52,297 nucleotides of DNA from assembly GCA_001319865.1 (NCBI GenBank), contig BBSL01000028.1, forward strand, positions 1 through 52,297, written 5' to 3'. The position numbers and the translations under genes were made by a program. The stretch comes from Burkholderia sp. E7m39. Its GTDB lineage: Bacteria; Pseudomonadota; Gammaproteobacteria; Burkholderiales; Burkholderiaceae. Position 1 is the first letter of the stretch. The number at the start of each line of letters is the position of its first letter. Below are positions 27,239-37,200 of this stretch, one piece after another. The notes beneath the pieces were generated by a model, which was not told the origin of the DNA, searched no databases, and saw only the letters and a program-made list of their open reading frames with translations.

Positions 27239-27895
27239 TTACAGCGGTGGCTCGACGGGCGTGCGGCGCTCCGGCGCCGGCTGATTCGTGGGCGGAGCAA
27301 CAACGCCCATCGAGACGATGTACTTGAGTGCGGCGTCGACGGTCATGTCGAGCTCGATCACTTCGCTTTTCGGCACCATCAGGAAGAAGCCGGACGTCGG
27401 GTTCGGCGTGGTCGGCACATAGACGCTGACGTGGTCTTCCTTCAGGTGGTTGACGACGTCGCCGCCGGGAATGCCCGTCAGAAACCCGATGGTGTAGGAG
27501 CCTTTGCGCGGATACTCGATCAGCAGCGCCTTGCGGAACGCATTGCCGCTCGACGACAGCAGCGTGTCGGACACCTGCTTGATGCTGGTATAGATGGGAC
27601 CGACGACGGGAATGCGCGCGACGATCAGTTCCCACCAGCCGACCAGCTTCTGCCCAACGAAGTTCTGCGTCAATAGCCCGACGACAAAAATGAACGCGAG
27701 TGTCAGCACGGCGCCGAGGCCGGGCAGACGGAAGCCGAACAGGCGCTCCGGCTGCCACGCGGAAGGTAGCAGCAGCAGGGTCTGATCCATCGTGCCGATG
27801 ATCAGACCCAGCACCCACAGCGTGATGGCAAGCGGCACCAGCACCAGCAGGCCCGTCAGAAACACCGATTTGAGCGTCGTTTTTTTCGTCGTCAT
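27239..27895 (-). CDS. DUF502 inner-membrane protein
   Basis: This 218-residue protein of unknown function has two membrane segments near the N terminus (SVFLTGLLVLVPLAITLWVL, about residues 10-30, and LPGLGAVLTLAFIFVVGLL, about 55-75). A soluble domain follows with the DUF502 signatures IPVVGPIYTSIKQVSDTLLS and LIEYPRKGSYTIGFLTG. DUF502 proteins are widespread in proteobacteria and plants without an agreed function. The tail is proline-rich (PPTNQPAPERRTPVEPPL). It sits between fmdB and aspS, with 72 bases to aspS and 68 from fmdB, so it is probably in the same transcript. Confidence 0.88.
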   Translation of the reverse strand: MTTKKTTLKSVFLTGLLVLVPLAITLWVLGLIIGTMDQTLLLLPSAWQPERLFGFRLPGLGAVLTLAFIFVVGLLTQNFVGQKLVGWWELIVARIPVVGPIYTSIKQVSDTLLSSSGNAFRKALLIEYPRKGSYTIGFLTGIPGGDVVNHLKEDHVSVYVPTTPNPTSGFFLMVPKSEVIELDMTVDAALKYIVSMGVVAPPTNQPAPERRTPVEPPL

Positions 27896-27963
27896 GTGTA
27901 CCGCCAGAAATCCGCGCGAACCCCTTGCGCGGCGTCTACGTCACTTTGCAAGTGGCGAAACCG

Positions 27964-28329
27964 CTAGCTGCCCGAACTGCTGGCGGGCGCCGCCGCCGCG
28001 GTGGGCGCGGCAGCGGGCGCGCTCGCCGGGGCGCTCGCGGGTTGGCTCGAAGAGGCAGCACTGTCGGACGAGGCCGTTTCGGGCTTGCTATCCGTCTTGC
28101 CGGCTGCGGCACCCGCGCCGTTGTTGCCGGAAGCACCGCCCGAACTCCCGCCGCGGAAATCCGTGACGTACCAGCCCGAGCCCTTCAGCTGGAAGCCGGC
28201 AGCTGTGACCTGCTTGCGAAATGTATCGGCATTGCACTCTGGGCATTGCGTCAGCGGTGCGTCGCTCATTTTCTGGAGCACGTCCTTCGCGAAGCCGCAT
28301 GACTCGCAACGATAAGCGTAGATCGGCAT
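27964..28329 (-). CDS. FmdB-type zinc ribbon protein
   Basis: This 121-residue protein starts at ATG 28329 (MPIYAYRCESCGFAKDVLQK). The first 60 residues are a zinc ribbon with paired CESC and CPEC knuckles, as in FmdB-type putative regulators. GFQLKGSGWYVTDFRGG follows, a standard FmdB element. The remaining third is a low-complexity Ala/Ser/Pro tail (SSQPASAPASAPAAAPTAAA) that looks disordered. Its function is not established in general; the name comes from a gene near formamidase. It lies between the TPMT-like methyltransferase and the DUF502 gene. Confidence 0.88.
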   Translation of the reverse strand: MPIYAYRCESCGFAKDVLQKMSDAPLTQCPECNADTFRKQVTAAGFQLKGSGWYVTDFRGGSSGGASGNNGAGAAAGKTDSKPETASSDSAASSSQPASAPASAPAAAPTAAAAPASSSGS

Positions 28330-28467
28330 GACCTTGTCCCTACAGAAATCTCTTTGAACGCTTGCAAAGCCTTGAATTATAGCCGCAAACGATGGCTCGC
28401 CCCGAAATTCGGGGGAAACGGCCGGCGCAGCCGTCACCCAGTTAGATAAGGGCGCAGACGCCCGAGA

Positions 28468-29109
28468 TCAAGTCCTTGCTGCACCGCGGCGACGCCACGT
28501 CAGCCAGCGCTCACGCCCGGCGAAGACGGGAATCGAATCGGTAACGGGCTCATCTTCGAGCAGTTGGAAATGAGGCAGCAGCAGCGCATCGAGATCGGCG
28601 CGCTCGATACCGAACGGCGGACCTTTCGGCGTCGCGCCGACGAAAAAGAAGCCTGCCAGCAACGTGCCGCCGGGCAGCAAGGCCGCCATGTGCGCCGCAT
28701 AGTCGTCGCGCCGCTCAGGCGGCAGCGCGCACAGAAACGCGCGCTCGTAGATCCAGCCGGGCTCGAACGGTGGCCGGTACGTGAAGAAATCAGCCTCTTC
28801 CACCACGCCGGCATGCGCTCCCAACTGGGCGCGCGCCGTTTCGACCGCCTTCGGCGCAAAGTCGATCGCGCGAACCAACCACCCTTTTTCCGCGAGCCAC
28901 CATGCCTCATGCGCGCTACCGCAGCCGGGAATCAGGACGGGCATCGGCGTATGCCGTTCGACGAACGACTTGAACGCGGACGGCACGCCCGCCTGGTCCC
29001 ACGGCGTGAAACCGCGCTCGAAGCGCTCGTCCCAGAAGCCGGGCGCGTTCGGATCGCGCGTCTCGAAGTCGGGTACGGCGGGAGGAACAGTTGGCTTGGA
29101 GTCGCTCAT
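28468..29109 (-). CDS. SAM-dependent methyltransferase, thiopurine methyltransferase family
   Basis: This is a 213-residue class I methyltransferase. I start at ATG 29109 (MSDSKPTVPPAVPDFETRDP), with AAAAAGG about eight bases upstream; ATG 29115 is an alternative. The N-terminal FWDERFERGFTPWDQAGVP and the SAM loop VLIPGCGSAHEAWWLAEKGW are typical of the TPMT/tellurite-methyltransferase group, as are KAVETARAQLG and IYERAFLCALPPERRDDYA. The physiological substrate is unknown; enzymes of this group methylate thiols, selenium or tellurium compounds. It follows ubiB by 22 bases. No link to ubiquinone synthesis is implied by its sequence. Confidence 0.85.
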   Translation of the reverse strand: MSDSKPTVPPAVPDFETRDPNAPGFWDERFERGFTPWDQAGVPSAFKSFVERHTPMPVLIPGCGSAHEAWWLAEKGWLVRAIDFAPKAVETARAQLGAHAGVVEEADFFTYRPPFEPGWIYERAFLCALPPERRDDYAAHMAALLPGGTLLAGFFFVGATPKGPPFGIERADLDALLLPHFQLLEDEPVTDSIPVFAGRERWLTWRRRGAART

Positions 29110-29131
29110 CGGCATGCCTTTTTCCACGCGT

Positions 29132-30715
29132 TCAGTAACCGCCGTATGCAATGGCCAGCCACGCGCGAGCCAGCACCGCGCCAACGCCCACGGCCACGCC
29201 GAACATCAGCAGCCCCTGCAACAGCCGGTTGGTGCGCTTCTGCTCGAGCAGGATCTGACGGATGGTTTCGTCGTTGATGCCGCGCTGCTGCACGTCGTGA
29301 CGTTGCGCCAGCGCGTGATGGATGAGGCGCGGCAACTGCGGCAGCGTCTTGCTCCACTGCGGCGCTTCAATCTTGAGCCGTTCATACCAGCCTTTCGCGC
29401 CGATCTGCTCATTCATCCAGCGCTCCAGATACGGTTTGGCCGTCTTCCACAGGTCGAGCTCCGGATCGAGCGAACGGCCGAGGCCCTCCACGTTCAGCAT
29501 CGTCTTTTGCAGCAGCACCAGTTGTGGCTGGATTTCGACGTTGAAGCGGCGCGACGTCGAGAACAGCCGCATCAGCACCTGGCCGAGCGAAATGTCCTTG
29601 AGCGCGCGATCGAAATACGGCTCGCAGACCGCGCGGATCGCGCTTTCGAGTTCTTCGACACGCGTCGTGGCGGGCACCCAGCCCGACTCCAGATGAAGCG
29701 TCGCGACGCGGTGGTAGTCGCGCTTGAAGAACGCGAGAAAATTCTGCGCCAGATAGTTCTTATCGAAATCTGACAACGCGCCGATGATCCCGAAATCCAG
29801 CGCGATATAACGCCCGAAATGCGCCGGATCGAGACTCACCTGGATGTTGCCCGGGTGCATGTCCGCATGGAAAAACCCATCGCGGAACACCTGCGTGAAG
29901 AAGATTTCGACACCCTCGCGCGCGAGCTTCGGAATATCGACGCCGGCCGCGCGCAGCGTGTCGACCTGACTGATGGGAACGCCGACCATCCGCTCCATGA
30001 CGAGCACATTGGCCGTGCAGTACTCCCAGTACATTTCGGGCACCAGCAGCAGATCGAGGCCGGCGAAGTTGCGTCGCAGCTGGCTGCCGTTTGCCGCCTC
30101 GCGCATCAGGTCGAGTTCGTCGTGCAGATACTTGTCGAATTCAGCGACCACTTCACGCGGCTTCAGGCGCTTGCCGTCGGCCCACAGGCGCTCGGCCCAC
30201 ACGGCAATGTCGCGCAGCAGCGCGAGGTCGGAATCGATCACGGGCAGCATGTTCGGCCGCAGCACCTTCACGGCGACCTGTTTTCCGGCGTGCTGACCGG
30301 TTTTCAGCGTCGCGAAATGGACCTGCGCGATCGACGCGCTCGCTACGGGCACGCGCTCGAAATCGTTGAAGATGGTATCGACGGGCGCGCCCAGCGATTT
30401 TTCGATGATGGCAATAGCGACGGCCGAGTCGAACGGCGGCACCTGGTCTTGCAGCTTCGCGAGTTCGACGGCGATGTCGGGGCGCAGCAGGTCGCGGCGC
30501 GTTGACAGCACCTGGCCGAACTTGACGAAGATCGGCCCCAGGCTTTCGAGCGCGAGACGCAGCCGCTCGCCCGGCGGCTGTTCGAACTTGCGGCCGATCG
30601 TGGTGATACGCAGCAACAGACGCACGCGGCGATCGTTGACGCGGCTCAGCATCATCTCGTCGAGGCCGAAGCGGATGACCGTAAAAAAGATCTTGAGGAA
30701 ACGCAGAAAACGCAT
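29132..30715 (-). CDS. ubiB: Ubiquinone biosynthesis atypical kinase/ATPase UbiB
   Basis: UbiB is a membrane-anchored member of the ABC1/ADCK/UbiB family that uses ATP to help prenylated ubiquinone precursors reach the soluble Ubi enzymes. The 527-residue protein has the hallmark KFGQ motif ([14 protein letters not shown] near residue 63), the Ala-rich loop in [14 protein letters not shown] in place of a kinase glycine loop, catalytic [10 protein letters not shown] near 285, and the metal-binding DFG-like LDFGIIG. Two C-terminal membrane helices ([27 protein letters not shown]) anchor it. It follows ubiJ by 15 bases, the classic ubiE-ubiJ-ubiB arrangement interrupted here by a Tim44-like gene. 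Confidence 0.96.
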   Translation of the reverse strand: MRFLRFLKIFFTVIRFGLDEMMLSRVNDRRVRLLLRITTIGRKFEQPPGERLRLALESLGPIFVKFGQVLSTRRDLLRPDIAVELAKLQDQVPPFDSAVAIAIIEKSLGAPVDTIFNDFERVPVASASIAQVHFATLKTGQHAGKQVAVKVLRPNMLPVIDSDLALLRDIAVWAERLWADGKRLKPREVVAEFDKYLHDELDLMREAANGSQLRRNFAGLDLLLVPEMYWEYCTANVLVMERMVGVPISQVDTLRAAGVDIPKLAREGVEIFFTQVFRDGFFHADMHPGNIQVSLDPAHFGRYIALDFGIIGALSDFDKNYLAQNFLAFFKRDYHRVATLHLESGWVPATTRVEELESAIRAVCEPYFDRALKDISLGQVLMRLFSTSRRFNVEIQPQLVLLQKTMLNVEGLGRSLDPELDLWKTAKPYLERWMNEQIGAKGWYERLKIEAPQWSKTLPQLPRLIHHALAQRHDVQQRGINDETIRQILLEQKRTNRLLQGLLMFGVAVGVGAVLARAWLAIAYGGY

Positions 30716-30730
30716 GGTTGAGCCCGGTGA

Positions 30731-31375
30731 CTAGCGCGTGCCGCGCGACGTGGCGGCGCCGCCCGGCGCGTCTGCGCCTCGGGCTTCGACCTTCTGTTCG
30801 AGACGCTCGACGCGCTTTTCGACACGCGCGAGTGCATCGCGGGCGCGCGCCAGTTCGGCATTGAAGTCGTCGAGCGCGGCGCGCCGCACGAGTTGCGGGT
30901 TTTCGTCCAGCAGATACTCGGCAACCGATTCGACCAGATTTCGACCTGTACGCAGCGCGTGATCGCCGACCGTGCGCGCAACTGTCGCGATGCGCCAGGC
31001 GGGCCCGTCGCCAATCAGCCTGGCCAGATCTTCTTCCGGCTCCCAGCGCAGATGTTCGGCCAGCTTCGCGATGGCCGTCGCGAACTCCGCGTCGCCTTCG
31101 ATCTTCACGTGCTTCATCACGGCCGCCTGGCCGCCTTGCACAAACGCAGGCACGGCGTCGGCGGGCACGGCGACGGTGACGTCGAATACCTGCGCTTCGC
31201 TTTCGTCGACGGCGCTCAGATAACCGTCCGGCTGCACCAGCAGGATCAGCGTGACGGGTGGACAGGCGAGCCGCGCGGTCTTGCCGGCATATGGGGTGAG
31301 GCGTTCGCGCGCCCACGATTCGCGAGCGAGCAGATGGTTGACGGCAGCAGCGAAGGGCTTGGCGGCAAGGGTCAT
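30731..31375 (-). CDS. ubiJ: Ubiquinone biosynthesis accessory factor UbiJ
   Basis: UbiJ is a lipid-binding accessory protein that, with UbiK, organises the soluble Ubi complex. The 214-residue protein has the SCP2 sterol-carrier-like domain at the N terminus (LACPPVTLILLVQPDGYLSA, and DAVPAFVQGGQAAVMKHVKI). After QLVRRAALDDFNAELAR comes a C-terminal coiled-coil-like helix rich in Arg/Glu (ALARVEKRVERLEQKVEARG). The length and layout match UbiJ. It is directly upstream of ubiB. A terminator-like hairpin immediately before it suggests it starts its own transcript or receives only read-through from ubiE. Confidence 0.92.
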   Translation of the reverse strand: MTLAAKPFAAAVNHLLARESWARERLTPYAGKTARLACPPVTLILLVQPDGYLSAVDESEAQVFDVTVAVPADAVPAFVQGGQAAVMKHVKIEGDAEFATAIAKLAEHLRWEPEEDLARLIGDGPAWRIATVARTVGDHALRTGRNLVESVAEYLLDENPQLVRRAALDDFNAELARARDALARVEKRVERLEQKVEARGADAPGGAATSRGTR

Positions 31376-31381
31376 CGGCAG

Positions 31382-31422
31382 TGGAAAGAGAAAACCCGCG
31401 CCGGCGAGTGCCGACGCGGGTT
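31382..31422 (-). terminator. Rho-independent terminator after the Tim44-like gene
   Basis: AACCCGCG (31393-31400) and CGCGGGTT (31415-31422) form an 8-bp stem extended inward by CGGC/GCCG past one mismatch. On the minus strand a T-rich stretch (TTTTCTCTTTCC) follows, ending just before the ubiJ ATG. It should end the transcript from ubiE and the Tim44-like gene. Confidence 0.8.
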
Positions 31423-31483
31423 CCCATTGTAACGTCCGTTCGCTTCGGGACTGCCTCTGCCGAACGGCTAATCCGTTACGGGA

Positions 31484-32482
31484 TCAATGATGATTGACCT
31501 GCTGGATGCCCGCGAGCAGCCAGCCTTCACCCGTACGCTTGCTGAGGTTCCAGATTTCCTCGAACGGCTCGGCCGCGCCGCCCGACGTCTCGCGGATCAG
31601 GCCGTGGAAACGCACGCTCGCGAGGTACTCGTTGCCGCGATCCTCGACGCCCAACAGGTCGGCGTCCAGTTTGACGACGTCGGTCTGGTTCTTCTCGGCG
31701 CCGCGCGAAGCCAGGTCCACGCGCACTTCGGCGAACATTTCAGGCGTGGTGAATTCGCGGATATCGTCCATGTTGCCCGCGTCCCAGGCGGCCTGCAGGC
31801 GCACGAAGTACACCTTTGCGTTGCGCAGGAAGGACTCGGAATCGAAGCCCGCCGGAACGGTCGGCGTCGCGGCGACGTCAGGCGTGGTCAGCGGATTGCC
31901 TTGCGGCCCGAGGTACGAACCCGAGGGCGGCGCCGTGTAGCGCGGCTCCTGCGAGTAGCCCGTGCCGCCCGCGTTCAGCGTCGGTGCACTGCCGGCGTAG
32001 GCGGGCGACTGCGTGTCGCGCTTGCGGCCGAGGAACTTGCGGATCAGCCAGATTGCGACGAACGCGATCAGCGCGATCACGATCATGTTCGCCATCATGC
32101 CGGCGAACGCTTCGCCCAGACCGAAGTGCGACAGCAGCGCCGCGATGCCGAGACCCGCCGCGAGACCGGCGATCGGCCCCAGCCAGCGCGAGCGGTTAGG
32201 CTGCGCGGCGGGCGTGGGCGGCGGTGTGGCGGGACGCTGCTGCTGCATTGCCTGCGACGGTGCGCCGGGCGATTGCGACGGCGACGGCGCCGTCTGCTGA
32301 TGCGGCTGCGTAATGTTCGACTGCTGGCGACCGACGCTTCGGCCGCCGCCCATGCGTTTCGCTTCGGCGTCGAACGACGCGAGTGTGCTGACGGAAATCA
32401 GGCCGACCATCGCGATCAGTCCGATTCTCCTCGCCCACGCACCTCTAACATTACAACGAGATAACAGATTCGAACCGGACAT
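31484..32482 (-). CDS. Tim44-like domain membrane protein
   Basis: This is a 332-residue protein starting at ATG 32482 (MSGSNLLSRCNVRGAWARRI), with GGAAA eight bases upstream. The first helix (IGLIAMVGLISVSTLASF) looks like a signal or anchor. A Gln/Pro-rich linker follows (residues about 50-110), then two membrane segments (GPIAGLAAGLGIAALLSHFG and MMANMIVIALIAFVAIWLI), and a C-terminal Tim44-like domain (about 190-330) with FVRLQAAWDAGNMDDIREF and EIWNLSKRTGEGWLLAGIQQ. The Tim44 fold is known from mitochondrial import; bacterial members are poorly understood. It lies between ubiE (38 bases) and ubiJ and is followed by a terminator. Confidence 0.88.
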   Translation of the reverse strand: MSGSNLLSRCNVRGAWARRIGLIAMVGLISVSTLASFDAEAKRMGGGRSVGRQQSNITQPHQQTAPSPSQSPGAPSQAMQQQRPATPPPTPAAQPNRSRWLGPIAGLAAGLGIAALLSHFGLGEAFAGMMANMIVIALIAFVAIWLIRKFLGRKRDTQSPAYAGSAPTLNAGGTGYSQEPRYTAPPSGSYLGPQGNPLTTPDVAATPTVPAGFDSESFLRNAKVYFVRLQAAWDAGNMDDIREFTTPEMFAEVRVDLASRGAEKNQTDVVKLDADLLGVEDRGNEYLASVRFHGLIRETSGGAAEPFEEIWNLSKRTGEGWLLAGIQQVNHH

Positions 32483-32520
32483 TTTTGCAATTTCCTTTAA
32501 AAAACGAGAGGTTAGGGACG

Positions 32521-33252
32521 TTAGTATTTTGTCCCCACGTGTAAAGCTACCACACCAGCTGACAAATTGTAATATTTGACGGCGTCGAGGCCAGCTTGTT
32601 CCATCATCGTTTTTAAAGTTTCCTGGTCCGGATGCATGCGGATCGATTCGGCCAGGTAGCGGTAGCTGTCGGCGTCCTTCGCAAAGCGCTCGCCGAGCCA
32701 CGGCAGCACCTTGAACGAATACACATCGTAGGCTTTTTTCAGCGGGTCCCACACCTTCGAGAATTCCAGCACGAGCAAACGCCCGGCCGGTTTCAGGACG
32801 CGGCGCATTTCGGCCAGCGCCATATCCTTGTGCGTCATGTTGCGCAAGCCGAATGCCACCGTCACCACATCGAAGTAGTTGTCCGGGAACGGGATCTTCT
32901 CCGCGTCGCACAGCAGCGTCGGCGTGATGATGCCTTTGTCGATCAGGCGGTCGCGGCCCACGCGCAGCATCGATTCGTTGATGTCCGTGTGCCAGACTTC
33001 GCCCGTGTCGCCCGCCTGCTTCGCGAAGGCTTTCGACAGGTCGCCCGTGCCGCCCGCGATGTCGAGCACCTTGTAGCCCGGCCGCACGTTCGCCTGCGCG
33101 ATCGTGAACGCCTTCCACGCGCGGTGCATCCCGCCCGACATCAGGTCGTTCATCAGGTCATAGTTGGAGGCGACCGAGTGGAACACGCCGGCCACTTTCT
33201 TCGCTTTTTCCTGTTCGTCGACTGTCTGATAGCCGAAGTGGGTTTTGGTCAT
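32521..33252 (-). CDS. ubiE: Ubiquinone/menaquinone C-methyltransferase UbiE
   Basis: UbiE methylates carbon 2 of the demethoxy-benzoquinol ring in ubiquinone synthesis (and demethylmenaquinol where present). The protein has 243 residues, normal length. It opens with [20 protein letters not shown]. The SAM motif is [20 protein letters not shown], and [23 protein letters not shown] and the C-terminal [15 protein letters not shown] are family signatures. It begins the ubiE / Tim44-like / ubiJ / ubiB run on the minus strand and lies 100 bases downstream of the DUF971 gene, a gap containing a tandem repeat. Confidence 0.98.
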   Translation of the reverse strand: MTKTHFGYQTVDEQEKAKKVAGVFHSVASNYDLMNDLMSGGMHRAWKAFTIAQANVRPGYKVLDIAGGTGDLSKAFAKQAGDTGEVWHTDINESMLRVGRDRLIDKGIITPTLLCDAEKIPFPDNYFDVVTVAFGLRNMTHKDMALAEMRRVLKPAGRLLVLEFSKVWDPLKKAYDVYSFKVLPWLGERFAKDADSYRYLAESIRMHPDQETLKTMMEQAGLDAVKYYNLSAGVVALHVGTKY

Positions 33253-33303
33253 CGCGCTTCGTCCTTTCGCTTATTCTGTGAAATTTGTTTCGCCGCGTCG
33301 GGC

Positions 33304-33348
33304 GGCCGCCCCGCGGATGGCCGCCCCGCGGATGGCCGCCCCGCGGAT
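33304..33348. repeat. Three perfect tandem copies of a 15-base GC-rich unit
   Basis: GGCCGCCCCGCGGAT is repeated exactly three times, directly after the DUF971 gene stop and before ubiE. It is not in a recognised coding frame. Such units commonly vary in copy number by slippage. Confidence 0.95.
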
Positions 33349-33352
33349 CGTA

Positions 33353-33766
33353 TCAGTGTCTGTGGCCGTGCGCAGGGCCGGACGCGGGCATCGGCGCGTC
33401 CCGGTCGACGCCTGCCGCATTCAGTTTCGCGAAATAGTCGGCCCAGAGTTCGTCCTGACGGGTCGCCAGTTCCCAGAGCAGATCCCAGGAATAGATGCCC
33501 GTGTTGTGGCCGTCGGAAAACGTGGGTTGCAGCGCGTAGTTGCCGACGCCTTCCAGCGCGACGATCGACACGTCGCGCTTGCCCGTCTGCAGCGTCTCCT
33601 GCCCCGGACCATGGCCGCGCACCTCCGCCGATGGCGAATACACGCGCATCAGCTCGAACGGCACGCGGTAACTGTTGCCGTCCGCGTACTGCAGCTCGAG
33701 CACGCGCGAGACGGCATGAACGACGACGCCGGTCGGGACCGGCGTGTCGGGTTTCAGTCCACTCAT
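33353..33766 (-). CDS. DUF971 domain protein (gamma-butyrobetaine hydroxylase N-terminal-like)
   Basis: This is a small protein of 137 residues from ATG 33766 (MSGLKPDTPVPTGVVVHAVS). The core matches the DUF971 domain: VLELQYADGNSYRVPFELMRVYSPSAEV in two pieces, GKRDVSIVALEGVGNYALQP, and SDGHNTGIYSWDLLWELA. The same fold forms the N-terminal zinc-binding part of gamma-butyrobetaine hydroxylases; stand-alone copies are linked by context to iron-sulfur protein handling in other bacteria, but no role is proven. The C terminus is His-rich (GPAHGHRH). It lies 7 bases after the HIT gene and 100 bases before ubiE, so it is likely co-transcribed. Confidence 0.85.
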   Translation of the reverse strand: MSGLKPDTPVPTGVVVHAVSRVLELQYADGNSYRVPFELMRVYSPSAEVRGHGPGQETLQTGKRDVSIVALEGVGNYALQPTFSDGHNTGIYSWDLLWELATRQDELWADYFAKLNAAGVDRDAPMPASGPAHGHRH

Positions 33767-33773
33767 GATGACC

Positions 33774-34202
33774 TCAGGCGAGAGCGGTTTCGATTTCGCC
33801 GCGCACCGCTTCGCGCAGCAACGTGGACTTCGCACGGCGCTGCGACAGCATCGCCTCGGACACCGTGCGCTGACGCGGCGCCCAGATGGGCAGCGGGAAA
33901 TGCGCGTCGTTGGAAAAGCGCGGAATGACATGCCAATGCACGTGCGGCACCTGGTTGCCGAGGCTCGCGAGATTCACCTTGACGGGTTGCAGGATGCGCC
34001 GGATCGCGCGCTCGACGGCGTATACCACGCGCATCACGTGATCGCGCTCGCGCTCGCCGAGATCGGAAAATTCGGCCACGTGCGTGTTCCAGATGACCCG
34101 GCAAAAGCCGGGATAGTCGTGTTCGTCGGCAAGGACGACACGCAGCGTGTCGTCCTGCCACAGTATGTCGCCGCCGTCTTCGCGGCAGAAGATACAGTCC
34201 AT
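33774..34202 (-). CDS. HIT-family nucleotide hydrolase
   Basis: This is a 142-residue histidine-triad protein. The N-terminal CIFCRED with DILWQDDTLRVVLADEHDYP and the catalytic triad HVHWHVIPR near residues 92-100 define the HIT family, which hydrolyses nucleotide phosphoramidates or dinucleoside polyphosphates through a histidine intermediate. The His-x-His-x-His pattern is intact. The C-terminal PLPIWAPRQRTVSEAML looks like the betaproteobacterial group next to DUF971 genes. Substrate unknown. It lies 32 bases after the large oxidoreductase gene and 7 bases before the DUF971 gene. Confidence 0.9.
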   Translation of the reverse strand: MDCIFCREDGGDILWQDDTLRVVLADEHDYPGFCRVIWNTHVAEFSDLGERERDHVMRVVYAVERAIRRILQPVKVNLASLGNQVPHVHWHVIPRFSNDAHFPLPIWAPRQRTVSEAMLSQRRAKSTLLREAVRGEIETALA

Positions 34203-34234
34203 CGTCGTCCTCGGGCGGGTACCTTATCGTGCCA

Positions 34235-37200
34235 TTAGACCAGCACGCGCTCGATTCCGCCATTGTTCGCGCGCTGCACGTAGTCGGCCATCCAGTTCTC
34301 GCCGAGCACGTGCCGCGCGATTTCGACCACGATGTAGTCCGCTTCGACGTTCGCGTCTTCGTTGTAGCGCGACAGGCCCTGCAGGCACGATGGGCAGCTC
34401 GTCAGGATCTTGACGTCGGTCGGCGAGCCGTTCGCACCATTCGCGCCGTTCGGCTGCGGGCCGTCGCCCGCCTTCAGCACCGAGCCGGCGGGTGCGCCCG
34501 CCGCGCCTGCCGCCGCGTTCGCCATGTTGATCGCGTTCGCGCCCGCATCGGCGACGACGGGAATGCCGCGCAGCTTCGCCGCGCCCTTGCGGATTTCCTC
34601 TTCCTTGCGAAAGCGCACCTGCGTCGAAATGTCGGGACGCGTAACCGCGAGCGTGCCCGACTCGCCGCAGCAGCGGTCGTTCTTCTCGATGCGGTAGCCG
34701 TCGTTCTTCTCGGTGCCCATCAGTTCGTTGACGAGCTTGACGGGGTCCATCGTCTTGATCGGCGTGTGGCACGGGTCGTGGTACATGTAACGCGTGCCCG
34801 TCACGCCGTCGAGCTTGATGCCTTTCTCCAGCAGGAACTCGTGGATGTCGATGATGCGGCAGCCGGGGAAGATCTTGTCGAATTCATACCCGGCGAGCTG
34901 GTCGTAACACGTGCCGCACGACACCACCACCGTCTTGATGTCGAGATAGTTCAGCGTGTTGGCAACGCGATGGAACAGCACGCGATTGTCGGTCACGATC
35001 TGCTCGGCCTTGTCGTACTGGCCCGAGCCGCGCTGCGGATAACCGCAGCACAGATAGCCCGGCGGCAGCACCGTCTGCACGCCCGCTTCCCACAGCATCG
35101 CCTGCGTGGCGAGACCGACCTGCGAAAACAGCCGTTCGGAGCCGCAGCCCGGGAAGTAGAACACCGCTTCCGAATCGACGGTCGTCGACTTCGGATTGCG
35201 GATGATCGGGACGATCTTGTTGTCCTCGATGTCGAGCAGCGCACGCGCCGTTTTCTTCGGCAGATTGCCCGGCATCTTCTTGTTGACGAAGTGGATCACC
35301 TGCTCGACGACGGGCGGCTTGCCCGTGGTGGCGGGCGGATGCGCCGTCTGCTTCTTGACGATCTTCTTCAGCAGGTCGTTGCCGAGGCGCTGCGCCTTGT
35401 AGCCGACGCCCATCATCGCGGTGCGAGCGAGGTTGATGGTCTGCGGATTGGTCGCGTTCAGGAAGAACATGCCCGCCGCGTTGCCCGCGTTGAACTTCTT
35501 CTTGCCCATCTTGCGCAGCAGGTTGCGCATGTTCATCGTGACATCGCCGAAGTCGATCTTCACCGGGCACGGCGTGGCGCACTTGTGGCAGACCGTGCAG
35601 TGATCGGCGACGTCGTTGAACTCGTCCCAATGCTTGATCGACACGCCGCGGCGCGTCTGTTCTTCGTACAGGAACGCCTCGACCAGCAGCGACGTGGCGA
35701 GAATCTTGTTGCGCGGGCTGTACAGCAGGTTCGCGCGCGGCACGTGCGTCGCGCACACGGGCTTGCACTTGCCGCAGCGCAGGCAGTCCTTCACGGAATC
35801 CGCGATCGCGCCGATGTCGGACTGCTGCATGATCAGCGATTCGTAGCCCATCAGCCCGAACGACGGCGTGTACGCGTTGCGCAGGTCTGCGCCTTCGAGC
35901 AGCTTGCCCGCGTTGAAGCGCCCCTGCGGATCGACGCGCTGCTTGTACGCGCGGAATTCGCCGATTTCGTCGTCAGTCAGGAATTCGAGCTTGGTGATGC
36001 CGATGCCGTGCTCGCCGGAAATCACGCCATCCAGCGAACGCGCGAGCTTCATGATGCGCGCCACGGCGGTATGCGCATCCTGCAGCATCTCGTAGTTGTC
36101 GGAGTTGACGGGGATGTTCGTGTGAACGTTGCCGTCGCCCGCGTGCATGTGAAGCGCGACGAACACGCGGCCGCGCAGCACGTGCTTATGGATGGCCTGC
36201 GCTTCGTCGAGGATCGGCTTGAACTCGCCGCCGTTGAAGATCTGGCGCAGTTCGGCGCGAATTTCCTGCTTCCACGACACGCGCACCGTGCGATCCTGGA
36301 CGATATGGAACACGTTCGCGTCCGGCTGATCGTCGACGCGGTCCGCGAATTTCTCCGCGAGGCCCGCGTAGCCGAGTCCAACCAGATAGTGCTGCGCCTC
36401 GCGCAACGACAGATCGAGCTTGTCGCGCAGGAATTCCCAACGCTTCTTCACGTGGCCAAGCAGTTCGAGCGCCTGATGCACGCGGTCTTCGAGCAGCTCC
36501 GCGCTGGGGATTTCGTTCGCGTCGTCGGTCTTGCCGAGCGGCAGCTTGCCCGCCTGGAAGAACGCTTCGAGCGCATCGACCAGTTGCAGCTTGTTCTTGA
36601 TCGACAGTTCGATGTTGATGCGCTCGATGCCGTCCGTGTACTCGCCCATGCGGTTGAGCGGAATCACCACGTCTTCGTTGATCTTGAACGCGTTCGTGTG
36701 CTTCGCGATTGCCGCCGTGCGGCTGCGGTCGAGCCAGAAGCGCTTGCGGGCCTCGGCGCTGACCGCGACGAAACCTTCGCCGCTCTTGCCGTTGGCCATG
36801 CGGATCACTTCCGAGGTCGCGGCGGCCACGGCATCGGCATTGTCGCCGACGATGTCGCCGATCAGCACCATCTTCGGAAACGCGTTGCGCTTGCTCTTGG
36901 TCGCATAGCCGACGGCGCGCAGATAACGCTCGTCGAGGTGTTCGAGGCCCGCGAGAATCGCGCCGCCCTCTTTCGACGTTTCGAACAGATAGTCCTTGAT
37001 TTCGACGATGCTCGGAATCGCTTCGCGCGCCTGGCCGAAGAATTCGAGGCAAACCGTGCGCGTGTGCGCGGGCATCTTGTGCAGCACCCAGCGCGCCGAC
37101 GTGATCAGGCCGTCGCAGCCTTCCTTCTGCACGCCCGGCAGACCCGCGAGGAATTTGTCGGTGACGTCCTTGCCGAGACCTTCCTTGCGAAAGCGCCGGC

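Noticed and set aside
28400..28414. Palindrome CCCCGAAATTCGGGG between the methyltransferase and fmdB genes
   Set aside because: Good symmetry but no T-run and no promoter context; a function could not be argued beyond chance.
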